This document shows positions 1 to 6,969 of a DNA stretch of 23,466 nt, in pieces (the first letter of the stretch is position 1; each line of letters begins with the position of its first letter). The notes under the pieces are model-generated. The model saw nothing but the letters and a program-made list of their open reading frames with translations. It did not search any database and was not told where the DNA came from. This DNA is from an uncultured Clostridium sp. (lineage in GTDB: Bacteria > Bacillota > Clostridia > Clostridiales > Clostridiaceae). The stretch spans positions 1 to 23,466 of the forward strand of contig UQBY01000037.1 of the NCBI GenBank assembly GCA_900539375.1. The letters run 5' to 3'. Both the position numbers and the translations under genes were made by a program.

Positions 1-53
1 GCAGAGGACTGAAAATCCTCGTGTCCCTGGTTCGATTCCTGGTCGAGCCACCA
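1..53 (+). tRNA. tRNA-Phe (GAA), 5' truncated by the window edge
   Basis: The 3' part of a tRNA is visible. The anticodon stem GAGGA/TCCTC closes a loop with anticodon GAA at 11-13. The T-loop is TTCGATT, the acceptor 3' strand TCGAGCC lies at 43-49, the discriminator is A and the CCA is encoded (51-53). The D-arm and acceptor 5' strand lie before the window. The T-stem pairs CCTGG with CCTGG, which leaves a central U-U mismatch. Confidence 0.93.
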
Positions 54-58
54 GGTAT

Positions 59-133
<75 letters not shown>

Positions 134-171
134 AAAAAAACTAGTAAACTTTTCGTTTACTAGTTTTTTTA
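134..171 (+). terminator. Rho-independent terminator of the tRNA cluster
   Basis: The stem ACTAGTAAAC pairs with GTTTACTAGT around a TTTTC loop at 150-154. An A-run precedes it and at least seven T follow it. The A-run and T-run also pair, so it could work in both directions, but the tRNAs are the obvious upstream unit. Confidence 0.9.
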
Positions 172-201
172 TTTTTATATCAAAATAATTATTTAAACAA
201 T

Positions 202-254
202 TTATCCACAAAAAACAAATTAAAATAAAATTTTTTTCTATTTTCTGTGGATAA
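202..254. promoter_or_regulatory. Inverted pair of consensus DnaA boxes
   Basis: TTATCCACA occurs at 202-210 and its exact reverse complement TGTGGATAA at 246-254, separated by 35 nt of almost pure A/T. Both match the DnaA box consensus TTATNCACA. The flanks extend the inverted repeat imperfectly. The pair lies between the tRNA terminator and the 3' end of the LD-carboxypeptidase gene. DnaA binding is inferred from sequence only. Confidence 0.5.
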
Positions 255-256
255 TT

Positions 257-1174
257 TTATAATAAAAAATTATCAAAAGATAATGCCATATTTTTATATG
301 AAAACTTTCCAGTAGCACCTATAGGTATTGTAAGGTTTGGATAATCATGTCCAAAAGGAAAATTTATAATTATAGGTATTTTTAAGTTTGATAATTTGTT
401 CATAAATATTTCTTTTAAAGTAAGACTTCTATTATAGTTATTTAAATTACAGTTCTTAAAATGTCCTAAAATTATTCCATTACAGTTTTTTAATTTTTTA
501 CTAAGAAGTAATTGAGATAACATTCTATCTATAACATAAGGATATTCATTAACCTCTTCAATTAAAAGTATTGAATTATCTGTATCTACTTCATAGGGTG
601 TGCCTAAAGATGAACATATAATAGAGAGGTTGCCTCCAATTATTTTACCAGAAAAGGATTTAGGATTTATTATTTCTATATTATCATAATCTAAAAGGTT
701 ATATGTGAATGTATTTGAATTTGAAGTGGAAATTGAAATAAAGGAATTTAAAGTGATTTTATCATTAAAATTAGAATTTACCATTGGACCATGAAATGTA
801 ATTAAATCTAAATAGGATGATAAATAATTTAAAAGAATAGTTATATCACTATATCCACAAAAAAACTTAGGATTATTTTTAATATTTTCTATATCTAAAT
901 AGGGAATAATATTTATTGAGCCATAACCTCCTCTTAAACATATGATTCCATCAATAGAGCTGTCAGCAAACATATTATTTAATTCCTTTGCTCTATCTAA
1001 ATCTTTTCCAGCTAAGTAACCATACTTGTCATAAATATGTTGTGAAAATTCTATTTTAAAGCCAATATTTTTTAAGTTTTCAATATTTTTATTGATTATT
1101 TTTTTTTCATCACAAGAAGCAGGTGCAATTATTCCTAAAGTAGAATTTTTATTAAGATGTTTTCCTTTTATCAA
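257..1174 (-). CDS. ldcA: S66 family LD-carboxypeptidase (muramoyltetrapeptide carboxypeptidase)
   Basis: A 305-residue cytoplasmic serine peptidase homologue. The S66 family releases the terminal D-Ala from murein tetrapeptides during cell-wall recycling. The N-terminal segment LGIIAPAS (13-20) and GIICLRGGYGS (76-86) are typical. The catalytic set of the family is visible: nucleophile Ser109 in CGYSD, Glu206/207 in LLIEEV and His276 in FPFGHDYPN. Length is normal and no signal peptide is seen. The start is TTG (1174-1172) with AGGAG 11 nt upstream; an ATG start is not available there. It is the last of three minus-strand genes, separated from corA by a structured 200-nt spacer. A few S66 members are MccF-type immunity proteins, but the length and context favour LdcA. 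Confidence 0.87.
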   Translation of the reverse strand: MIKGKHLNKNSTLGIIAPASCDEKKIINKNIENLKNIGFKIEFSQHIYDKYGYLAGKDLDRAKELNNMFADSSIDGIICLRGGYGSINIIPYLDIENIKNNPKFFCGYSDITILLNYLSSYLDLITFHGPMVNSNFNDKITLNSFISISTSNSNTFTYNLLDYDNIEIINPKSFSGKIIGGNLSIICSSLGTPYEVDTDNSILLIEEVNEYPYVIDRMLSQLLLSKKLKNCNGIILGHFKNCNLNNYNRSLTLKEIFMNKLSNLKIPIIINFPFGHDYPNLTIPIGATGKFSYKNMALSFDNFLL

Positions 1175-1200
1175 TAGAAAATCAACTCCTATAAAATTTT

Positions 1201-1305
1201 AAAAGAGCTATTTATTAAAGAATAAATTTGAAACTTATGTTATTTTAACTAAATAAAAATAAATTATTATTTAGCATATAAAATCTTTAATGTAATAGCT
1301 CTTTT
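1201..1305 (-). terminator. Long structured inverted repeat between corA and ldcA
   Basis: Arms at 1201-1221 and 1284-1305 share AAAAGAGCTATT and then ATTAAAGA, giving about 20 paired bases with one small bulge. A second hairpin, CTAAATAA/TTATTTAG, lies inside at 1249-1256 and 1267-1274. T-runs follow the stem on both strands. On the minus strand it lies between the corA stop and the ldcA ribosome binding site, so it may terminate corA or act as an ldcA leader. The 60-nt interior is long for a simple terminator. Confidence 0.5.
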
Positions 1306-1373
1306 TATTATATAGAAAATTATATATTTTGATAATTAGTAATAAGTTAGACAACAAGAGATATGTATATTTT

Positions 1374-2321
1374 TTAGTGGAACATATCCTTTTTATAAAG
1401 AATAAATGCAACTATACCAGCTATACCCATAATCATTCCCATTACTATATAAAATCCATTAGGGTCTTTATCAAAGGGAAGGGAATAAAGGTTCATTCCA
1501 TATATACCACTTATTATCGTTGGTATAGCTAGAAGAATTGTTACTGCTGCTAATACTTTCATTACTATATTAAGATTGTTTGAAATAACAGAAGCAAAAA
1601 AGTCCATGGTACTTGCAAGGATATTACTATAAACATCTGTCATTTCAATAGCTTGTTTATTTTCTATAATAACATCTTCAAGTACATCTTTATCTTCTTC
1701 ATATTTTTGAATAAAATCTAACTTAAGCATTTTTTCAAGGGTTATTTCATTAGCTTTTAAAGATGTTGAAAAGTAAACCAATGATTTTTCAAGTGAATGT
1801 AATTGAATAAGTTCTCTATTTTTCATAGATTTATGAAGTCTTTTTTCAATCATAAGACTTTTTTTATCTATTTGTCTAAGATATAGTAGGTAGTAAGTTG
1901 ATATTCTGTTTAGAATTTGTAATATAAATCTAGATTTTTTAAAGGTAAAAAATGTTTTGATTTTACCATTAACAAAATCAGATAGAATTTTACTGTTCTT
2001 TAGGCAGATAGTTATTATTACATCATCTGTATGTATTATTGCTAAAGGATAAGTATCATAAGTTAAAGAGTTATCTTCCATTTCTGTGAAAGGTATATCC
2101 ACAATAATAACTATTGTATTATCTTCTATATCTATACGAGATGTTTCTTCATCATCTAATGGTGCTTTTAAAAATTCAATAGGCACATTTGTTTTTTTAG
2201 AAATTAATAATAGTTCCTCATCAGAAGGTGCAATTAAATTTATCCAACAACCTGATTCAATATTATCAATTAATTTAAATTCAGGATTTGTTTCATTAAA
2301 GGTTTTATAAATTTGAATCAT
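1374..2321 (-). CDS. corA: CorA-family magnesium/divalent cation transporter
   Basis: A 315-residue membrane transporter homologue of the CorA/2-TM-GxN family, which forms pentameric Mg2+ channels. Residues 1-245 are the soluble cytoplasmic funnel, rich in charged helices. TM1 is about 254-273 and ends in the signature YGMN (GMN at 275-277). TM2 is about 289-309, followed by a short basic tail. The start was moved to the ATG at 2321, which has AGAGGAGG 8 nt upstream; an in-frame extension of 24 codons back to 2393 would run through that site. It lies 77 nt downstream of the M20 gene, behind that gene's terminator, so it probably has its own promoter. A possible site is TTGTTA-17-TAAAAA on the minus strand, which is weak. 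CorA members also carry Co2+, Ni2+ or Zn2+, so the substrate is not certain. Confidence 0.9.
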   Translation of the reverse strand: MIQIYKTFNETNPEFKLIDNIESGCWINLIAPSDEELLLISKKTNVPIEFLKAPLDDEETSRIDIEDNTIVIIVDIPFTEMEDNSLTYDTYPLAIIHTDDVIITICLKNSKILSDFVNGKIKTFFTFKKSRFILQILNRISTYYLLYLRQIDKKSLMIEKRLHKSMKNRELIQLHSLEKSLVYFSTSLKANEITLEKMLKLDFIQKYEEDKDVLEDVIIENKQAIEMTDVYSNILASTMDFFASVISNNLNIVMKVLAAVTILLAIPTIISGIYGMNLYSLPFDKDPNGFYIVMGMIMGIAGIVAFILYKKDMFH

Positions 2322-2375
2322 AAAAAAGTCCTCCTCTTTAAACACATTTTTATTGTAACATAAATGTTTTAACAA

Positions 2376-2411
2376 TAAAAAATAAAAGAACAAGAAATTT
2401 ATTCTTGTTCT
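2376..2411 (-). terminator. Terminator overlapping the end of the M20 gene
   Basis: The stem AGAACAAGAA (2387-2396) and TTCTTGTTCT (2402-2411) encloses a 5-nt loop. On the minus strand it is followed by TTTATTTTTT. The upstream arm is made of the last sense codons of the M20 gene and the loop contains its stop codon, so translation should interfere with hairpin formation. Confidence 0.8.
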
Positions 2412-3562
2412 ATATCTTTATAAAATTCATTTTTAATTTCAAGTAATAGATTATTGTTATGCATTAAATCCATACCTGTAAAGGCAAGGGCTAAGGAGGC
2501 TTTTTTTATTTGTTCAAAGGCAAAGGAAGATTGAGTAGCTTCTAAAAATTCTTTTGAACCATAATTTATCCTTTCTTTTTCTGTTATAGATATATAAGGA
2601 TGAATTGAAGGAACAACTTTACTAACAGCACCTATACTTAATCCTGAAAATACATTTGCTGGAGAATTAATTTTTATAATTCCATTTTCTTTTAAGTTAT
2701 GACTAAATAATCTGTTTAAAGTTCTATTGGTTATTAAATTTTCACTAGGTGGTTCATAAAGTGATATTTTATGAGGAATATTAGTTATTTCAGAAATAAA
2801 TGTAGCAGTTTTTCTTATTTTTTCTTCTATAACTTCAGCAAGTTTTGTATTTTTAGCTCTTATATAAAATTTTGCTTCACACTCTGAAGGTGTAAATAAT
2901 GGAGTTGAACCACCAGAAGATATTATAGAATTAATTTCTGTTTCTTTAGGAAATCCTTTTTTTATATTATTTATTATATTAAACATAAGAAGTATTGCAT
3001 CTAAAGAAGTATATTTATTTCTACTTAAAAAGCTAAAAGTACTTTCAGCTTTAAATTTTATTGAAAGAGGAATTATTGATGATGAAGTTCCACTTTCAGC
3101 TGTAATTATATCAGGATGACACTCCATAACTATATCTATATCTTCAAAGGCTTTTTGCTTTACCATTATATTTTTTGTGCCACCTAAATATTCACCTGGA
3201 CAACCTATAACAATAACAGAACCATTTAGTTTATCTATAATAGAGCCTAATAATATGGAAGCTCCTATAGACATTGTAGTAAGAGCATTATGTCCAGTAA
3301 GATGACCTTCATTAAAGATAGCATCATATTCGCAAAGATAGCAGATTTTAGGGTGACCATTTCCCTTTATAGCATAAAAGGAATTAGGAATATCTAAATA
3401 ATTTTTGGTTATATTAAATTTATAATTATTTAATAAATTACAAATATAAGATGAAGCTTTAAATTCTTTATAACTTTCCTCTGGATTGTTGTATAAAAAA
3501 GTACAAAGGTCTTTTAATACTGATTGATTTTGAGATAGGAATGTAATCATTTCTTGTTTCAT
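2399..3562 (-). CDS. M20-family amidohydrolase homologue with altered metal site
   Basis: A 387-residue cytoplasmic protein resembling the AbgB/PM20D2-type branch of M20 metallopeptidases, which cleave amides of small acyl or dipeptide substrates with two metal ions. Recognisable landmarks are CEYDAI (77-82), GHLTGHNAL (86-94), CPGEYLGG (121-128), MECHP (146-150) and VVPSIHPYISI (316-326). The family versions are GHACGHN and PAEE. Here the Cys ligand is Thr89 and the second Glu is Tyr125, while His91, Glu124, His149 and His321 remain. The family's dimer-domain AAHA motif reads STFSF (174-178). It may therefore be inactive or changed in metal use. The ATG start has a GGAGAAGG site upstream. 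It is the first of three minus-strand genes and diverges from tmk. The substrate cannot be predicted. Confidence 0.8.
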   Translation of the reverse strand: MKQEMITFLSQNQSVLKDLCTFLYNNPEESYKEFKASSYICNLLNNYKFNITKNYLDIPNSFYAIKGNGHPKICYLCEYDAIFNEGHLTGHNALTTMSIGASILLGSIIDKLNGSVIVIGCPGEYLGGTKNIMVKQKAFEDIDIVMECHPDIITAESGTSSSIIPLSIKFKAESTFSFLSRNKYTSLDAILLMFNIINNIKKGFPKETEINSIISSGGSTPLFTPSECEAKFYIRAKNTKLAEVIEEKIRKTATFISEITNIPHKISLYEPPSENLITNRTLNRLFSHNLKENGIIKINSPANVFSGLSIGAVSKVVPSIHPYISITEKERINYGSKEFLEATQSSFAFEQIKKASLALAFTGMDLMHNNNLLLEIKNEFYKDIEQE

Positions 3563-3769
3563 AATTTTTCCTTCTCCTTTCTTGTTTATATATTTATAAA
3601 GATAGTGTTTCCTATTTTTCTATTTACTATACTTTTTATTATTAATAAATTATTAAAAGTGGTATAATAGCAACATAAAATATGATTTAGTATATATTTT
3701 AGAATTTGATATAATAAAAAATATATACTTTTATAAAAGCATTTGAAAAATTAAAAATGAGGTTAATTT
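3563..3769. other. Divergent intergenic region between the M20 gene and tmk
   Basis: This 207-nt A/T-rich region must hold the promoters of both transcription units. Plus-strand candidates are described separately. On the minus strand only weak -10-like TATAGT and TATAAA sequences are seen, with no convincing -35. An A/T palindrome lies around 3636-3655. No small gene with a ribosome binding site is visible. Confidence 0.5.
3660..3715 (+). promoter_or_regulatory. Tandem extended -10 promoter candidates for tmk
   Basis: Two perfect extended -10 elements lie in tandem: TGGTATAAT at 3660-3668 and TGATATAAT at 3707-3715. The first has a 4-of-6 -35 match, TTATTA, 18 nt upstream (3639-3644). The second has no good -35. 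Either would give a leader of about 50-100 nt before tmk. Confidence 0.5.
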
Positions 3770-4402
3770 ATGAAAAAAAGATTATTTATAGCTTTTGAAG
3801 GTGGCGAAGGCGCAGGAAAGAGTACCATTTTAGATAAAATATATGATTGGATGAAGGATGAAAATATTCCATGTATAAAAACTAGAGAGCCAGGGGGAAT
3901 TAAAATATCTGAACAAATACGTTCTGTTATTCTTGATAATAACAATACAGAAATGGATGAAAGAACAGAGGCTTTATTGTATGTAGCAGCTAGAAGACAG
4001 CATTTAGTTGAAAAAATAATTCCAGCACTAAATGAAGGAAAAGTTGTTTTGTGTGATAGATTTATTGATTCTTCTTTAGCTTATCAAGGATATGCAAGAG
4101 GAATAGGAATGGATGAAATATTAGAAATAAACAAATTTGCTATAGGTGAATATATGCCTAATTTATCTATCTTTTTTGATTTAGACCCTGGTGAAGGATT
4201 AAAAAGAATAAATAAAGATAATAATAGAGAAGTTAATAGATTAGATAATGAAAAATTAGACTTCCATAATAAGGTAAGGGAAGGTTATTATAAGATTTTG
4301 GAAAAAGATAAAGATAGAATAGTTAAGATAGATGCATCAAAATCTATAGATAAGGTTTATGAAGATGTAAAATATATAATAAGACAATGGTTAGATAAGT
4401 AG
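3770..4402 (+). CDS. tmk: Thymidylate kinase
   Basis: A 210-residue dTMP kinase that phosphorylates dTMP to dTDP with ATP, an essential step in dTTP synthesis. The P-loop is EGGEGAGKST (10-19). The dTMP-binding TREPGG segment is at 38-43, AARRQH at 73-78 and the DRF motif with SSLAYQG at 96-107. The lid region is about 147-160. Length matches bacterial TMPKs. The ATG has GAGG 8-9 nt upstream. It heads the tmk-darA-holB-ricT series, the same order as in Bacillus subtilis except that yaaR is absent here. A 14-bp tandem duplication begins at the stop codon. Confidence 0.97.
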   Translation: MKKRLFIAFEGGEGAGKSTILDKIYDWMKDENIPCIKTREPGGIKISEQIRSVILDNNNTEMDERTEALLYVAARRQHLVEKIIPALNEGKVVLCDRFIDSSLAYQGYARGIGMDEILEINKFAIGEYMPNLSIFFDLDPGEGLKRINKDNNREVNRLDNEKLDFHNKVREGYYKILEKDKDRIVKIDASKSIDKVYEDVKYIIRQWLDK

Positions 4403-4424
4403 TATTTAATAAGTAGTATTTAAT
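4397..4424 (+). repeat. Perfect 14-bp tandem duplication at the tmk stop codon
   Basis: The unit AAGTAGTATTTAAT occurs at 4397-4410 and again at 4411-4424. The first copy contains the tmk stop codon TAG. The second ends in TTAATA (4420-4425), which lies exactly 17 nt before TATAAT (4443-4448), so the duplication may have supplied a -35 element for darA. Confidence 0.85.
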
Positions 4425-4474
4425 AAGTGATTTATGATAATATATAATAAAATGATATAAGAGAGGGAATTTTT

Positions 4475-4804
4475 ATGAAAATGATAATTGCAATAGTTCA
4501 AGATGATGATGCTTTAGATTTAGTTGATGAATTAACAGAACGTAATTTTAGGGTAACTAAACTTGCTACAACAGGAGGATTTTTAAAATCTGGAAACACA
4601 ACTCTTTTAATGGGTGTTGAAAAGGAAAAGGTTGAAGAGATAATAGATATTATAAAAAGTACCTGTAAAAAGAGAAGTGAAATGGTGGCAGCACCAACAC
4701 CTATTTCAGGAGACCCAGGAGTATATATACCATATCCAGTTGAAGTTAAGGTTGGAGGAGCAACAGTTTTTGTATTAGATGTTGACCAATTTGTAAGAAT
4801 ATAA
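4475..4804 (+). CDS. darA: Cyclic-di-AMP receptor DarA/PstA
   Basis: A 109-residue PII-like trimeric protein that binds c-di-AMP, exactly the length of B. subtilis DarA (YaaQ). The conserved ligand loop is intact: NFRVTKLATTGGFLKSGNTT (24-43), with Asn24, Arg26, Thr28, Phe36 and Leu37, which contact c-di-AMP in family structures. The C-terminal PYPVEVKVGGATVFVLDVDQF (positions 87-107) is also typical. The effector partner of this family is generally unknown. The ATG has GAGAGGG 7-8 nt upstream. The gene is 72 nt after tmk and 21 nt before holB, so it is probably cotranscribed, with a possible internal promoter (TTAATA-17-TATAAT, ending at 4448). The matching c-di-AMP synthase, disA, is about 9 kb downstream. 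Confidence 0.96.
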   Translation: MKMIIAIVQDDDALDLVDELTERNFRVTKLATTGGFLKSGNTTLLMGVEKEKVEEIIDIIKSTCKKRSEMVAAPTPISGDPGVYIPYPVEVKVGGATVFVLDVDQFVRI

Positions 4805-4825
4805 AATTTTTTAGGAGGTGTTAAT

Positions 4826-5755
4826 TTGAAAGAGTTTATAGGCTATGAAAAGATAATAGAAGGTTTCTTTAGAAGAGTAGATAATGGAACTCTTTCTCAT
4901 GCACACCTTATTATAGGACCAAATGGTATTGGAAAAAGTATACTTGCAAGAATATTTGCATTAAAGATTTTAAATAAAGAAAAAGATATTGATTATGTTG
5001 ATATAGTAAATTATAGACCTAGTAAAGCATCTATGGGAGTAGATGAAGTAAGAGAGATTATAGAAGAAGTATCTAAAAGGCCTTATGAGGGAGATAAAAA
5101 AGTAATAATCATTCATGAAGGAAGTAAGCTTACTATACAAGCTCAAAATGCATTATTGAAAACTATAGAAGAACCACCACAAGGAGTATATATAATACTT
5201 TTAGCTGAAAGTCTTGAAACATTATTAGAAACTATAAAATCAAGATGTCAGGTATATAAATTAACACCTTTAAACAATAAACAAATAGAAAAGTATATAA
5301 ATACTTTAGGAAATTATAGTGAAGAAGAAATAAAAGCTTCTTTAGCTTATGGAGAAGGTATACCAGGAAAAGCTGAAAGGTTATTAAATGATGATAATTT
5401 ATCTGAATTAAGAGAAATTATTGTAAAGTTATTAAAAGATATAAATTATGCAAAAGAAGACTTAGTTTTAATTTATGAAAATAAGCTAGAAAATTATAAG
5501 GCTCAACAAGATGAGGTTTTAAATTTGATGGCATCATTTATAAGAGATATAATAGTGTCAAAAGAAGTAGAAGATAAAAATAAAATAATAAATATTGATA
5601 AATATGATGATATTGTAGAGATTGCAAATTCACTATCATATAAAAAATTAAATTCAATGCTAGAATATATAAAGGAAGGAAGAGTCAATTTAATGAATAA
5701 TGGAAGTTATTCATTAGTCATAAGTGTAATACTTATGGGCTTCTTGGAGGTATAA
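4826..5755 (+). CDS. holB: DNA polymerase III subunit delta'
   Basis: A 309-residue clamp-loader subunit of the AAA+ superfamily that works with DnaX and HolA to load the beta clamp. The P-loop GPNGIGKS is at 31-38. The Walker B region reads IIIHEGSKLT (94-103), degenerate as expected for a non-hydrolysing delta'. QNALLKTIEEPP is at 107-118 and SRC at 139-141. The four-Cys zinc module found after the P-loop in many delta' and DnaX proteins is absent; residues 52-70 contain no Cys. The start is TTG (4826) with AGGAGG 7 nt upstream. It lies between darA and ricT, 5 nt before the latter, and its last codons contain ricT's ribosome binding site. Confidence 0.95.
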   Translation: MKEFIGYEKIIEGFFRRVDNGTLSHAHLIIGPNGIGKSILARIFALKILNKEKDIDYVDIVNYRPSKASMGVDEVREIIEEVSKRPYEGDKKVIIIHEGSKLTIQAQNALLKTIEEPPQGVYIILLAESLETLLETIKSRCQVYKLTPLNNKQIEKYINTLGNYSEEEIKASLAYGEGIPGKAERLLNDDNLSELREIIVKLLKDINYAKEDLVLIYENKLENYKAQQDEVLNLMASFIRDIIVSKEVEDKNKIINIDKYDDIVEIANSLSYKKLNSMLEYIKEGRVNLMNNGSYSLVISVILMGFLEV

Positions 5756-5760
5756 AATAA

Positions 5761-6666
5761 ATGGTAAATGTAGTTGGAATAAGATTCAAAAAGGTTGGAA
5801 AGATATACTATTTTGAGCCTCAGGATCTAAAAATAAATAAAGGTGACTATTTAATAGTTGAAACAGCTAGAGGAATTGAATTAGGAGAATGTGTAATAGG
5901 AATTAAAGAAATTTCTGAAGAAGAAATAATATCTCCTTTAAAAAAGGTATTAAGAATAGCTACTGAAGAGGATATACTTAAACATAAAGAAAATAAAGAC
6001 AAAGAAGTAGCTGCTTTAGAAATATGTTTAAAAAAAATTGAAGAACATAATCTAAATATGAAACTTATAGATGTGGAGTATACCTTTGATAATAATAAAG
6101 TAATATTTTATTTTACAGCAGATGGAAGAGTAGATTTTAGAGAATTAGTTAAAGACTTAGCTACTATATTTAAAACTAGAATAGAGCTTAGACAAATAGG
6201 AGTTAGAGATGAAGCTAAAATGATTGGAGGACTTGGACCTTGTGGAAGACCTATGTGTTGTTCATCGTTTTTAGGTGATTTTGCATCTGTATCTATAAAA
6301 ATGGCAAAAGAACAAAATTTATCTTTAAATCCAACTAAAATTTCAGGAATTTGTGGAAGACTTATGTGTTGTTTAAATTATGAACAAAATACATATGAAG
6401 ATATAAGAAAGAGACTTCCAAAGGTTGGTTCTATTGTTGAAACAGTAGATGGAAAGGGGGAAGTTACTTTAAACAATACAGTAAAAGAATCTGTTAAAGT
6501 AAAAACAAAAATTGGAGACGAAGAAGTAATTAAAGAATATAAGATAGATGATGTTAAGCTAATTAAAGGAAGTTATGAAGGCATTATTAATGATAAGGAT
6601 ATTAAACTTGAAATAGAATCAGAAGAAGATAAAAAACTTATTAAAAATTTAATAAATGAAAAATAG
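5761..6666 (+). CDS. ricT: PSP1-domain protein RicT (YaaT)
   Basis: A 301-residue homologue of B. subtilis RicT, which with RicA and RicF forms the Y-complex. That complex influences RNase Y-dependent mRNA processing and promotes entry into sporulation, competence and biofilm formation. The PSP1 domain spans about 60-145. The following segment carries two Cys clusters, GPCGRPMCC (159-167) and GICGRLMCC (196-204), the residues associated with Fe-S cluster binding by the complex. The C-terminal extension from about 220 is charged. The ATG at 5761 uses GGAGG inside the end of holB, so the two are likely translationally coupled. RicA and RicF are not in this window, and yabA, next to ricT in Bacillus, is absent here. 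Confidence 0.94.
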   Translation: MVNVVGIRFKKVGKIYYFEPQDLKINKGDYLIVETARGIELGECVIGIKEISEEEIISPLKKVLRIATEEDILKHKENKDKEVAALEICLKKIEEHNLNMKLIDVEYTFDNNKVIFYFTADGRVDFRELVKDLATIFKTRIELRQIGVRDEAKMIGGLGPCGRPMCCSSFLGDFASVSIKMAKEQNLSLNPTKISGICGRLMCCLNYEQNTYEDIRKRLPKVGSIVETVDGKGEVTLNNTVKESVKVKTKIGDEEVIKEYKIDDVKLIKGSYEGIINDKDIKLEIESEEDKKLIKNLINEK

Positions 6667-6676
6667 GGGGCTTTTC

Positions 6677-6880
6677 ATGAAATCTATAATAAAGATTTAT
6701 GATATGAAAAACACTAAAGATGTTTCTAATATTCAAAATGCAATTGCAAGTAATGAGGGTGTTATTGCTTGCCAGGTGTCATTAGGAAAGAAAGAAGCTC
6801 AAATAATTTATAATGAAAATTATGTAAAAATAGAAGATATTATAGATTCTATAGAAAATTTAGGATATATGATTATATAA
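6677..6880 (+). CDS. Small HMA-like protein lacking the CxxC metal motif
   Basis: A 67-residue protein whose pattern fits the ferredoxin-like fold of heavy-metal-associated domains: a first strand (KSIIKIYDM), a helix, GVIACQVSLGKKEAQIIY (28-45), and a closing IIDSIENLGYMI. Canonical HMA domains have GMxCxxC after the first strand; here the segment reads DMKNTKDV (9-16) with no Cys. The only Cys is residue 32. Copper-chaperone activity is therefore doubtful. The start was set at the ATG at 6677, which has AGGGGG 6 nt upstream; an upstream ATG at 6656 inside ricT would place that site within the gene. It follows ricT by 10 nt and is probably the last gene of that operon. Function is unknown. 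Confidence 0.75.
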   Translation: MKSIIKIYDMKNTKDVSNIQNAIASNEGVIACQVSLGKKEAQIIYNENYVKIEDIIDSIENLGYMII

Positions 6881-6896
6881 AAATAAATAAAAATAC

Positions 6897-6925
6897 TTTA
6901 AAAAAAAAATCAAATATGATAAAAT
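6897..6925 (+). promoter_or_regulatory. Probable ferredoxin promoter (extended -10)
   Basis: TTTAAA (6897-6902), a 17-nt spacer and TAAAAT (6920-6925), preceded by TG in the extended -10 position. Transcription would begin near 6932, about 38 nt before the ferredoxin ATG. This would give the abundant ferredoxin an expression level separate from the preceding operon. Confidence 0.5.
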
Positions 6926-6969
6926 AAGGGTAGTGGAATTACCACGATTATTTAGGAGGTGTTTTTTTT

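Noticed and set aside
1329..1532. Plus-strand open frame of 67 codons opposite the end of corA
   Set aside because: It overlaps the well-supported corA gene antisense, has no ribosome binding site, and its composition is that of reversed A/T-rich codons.
2322..2393. 24-codon N-terminal extension of corA
   Set aside because: It contains the AGAGGAGG site that serves the downstream ATG, and the extra residues match no CorA feature.
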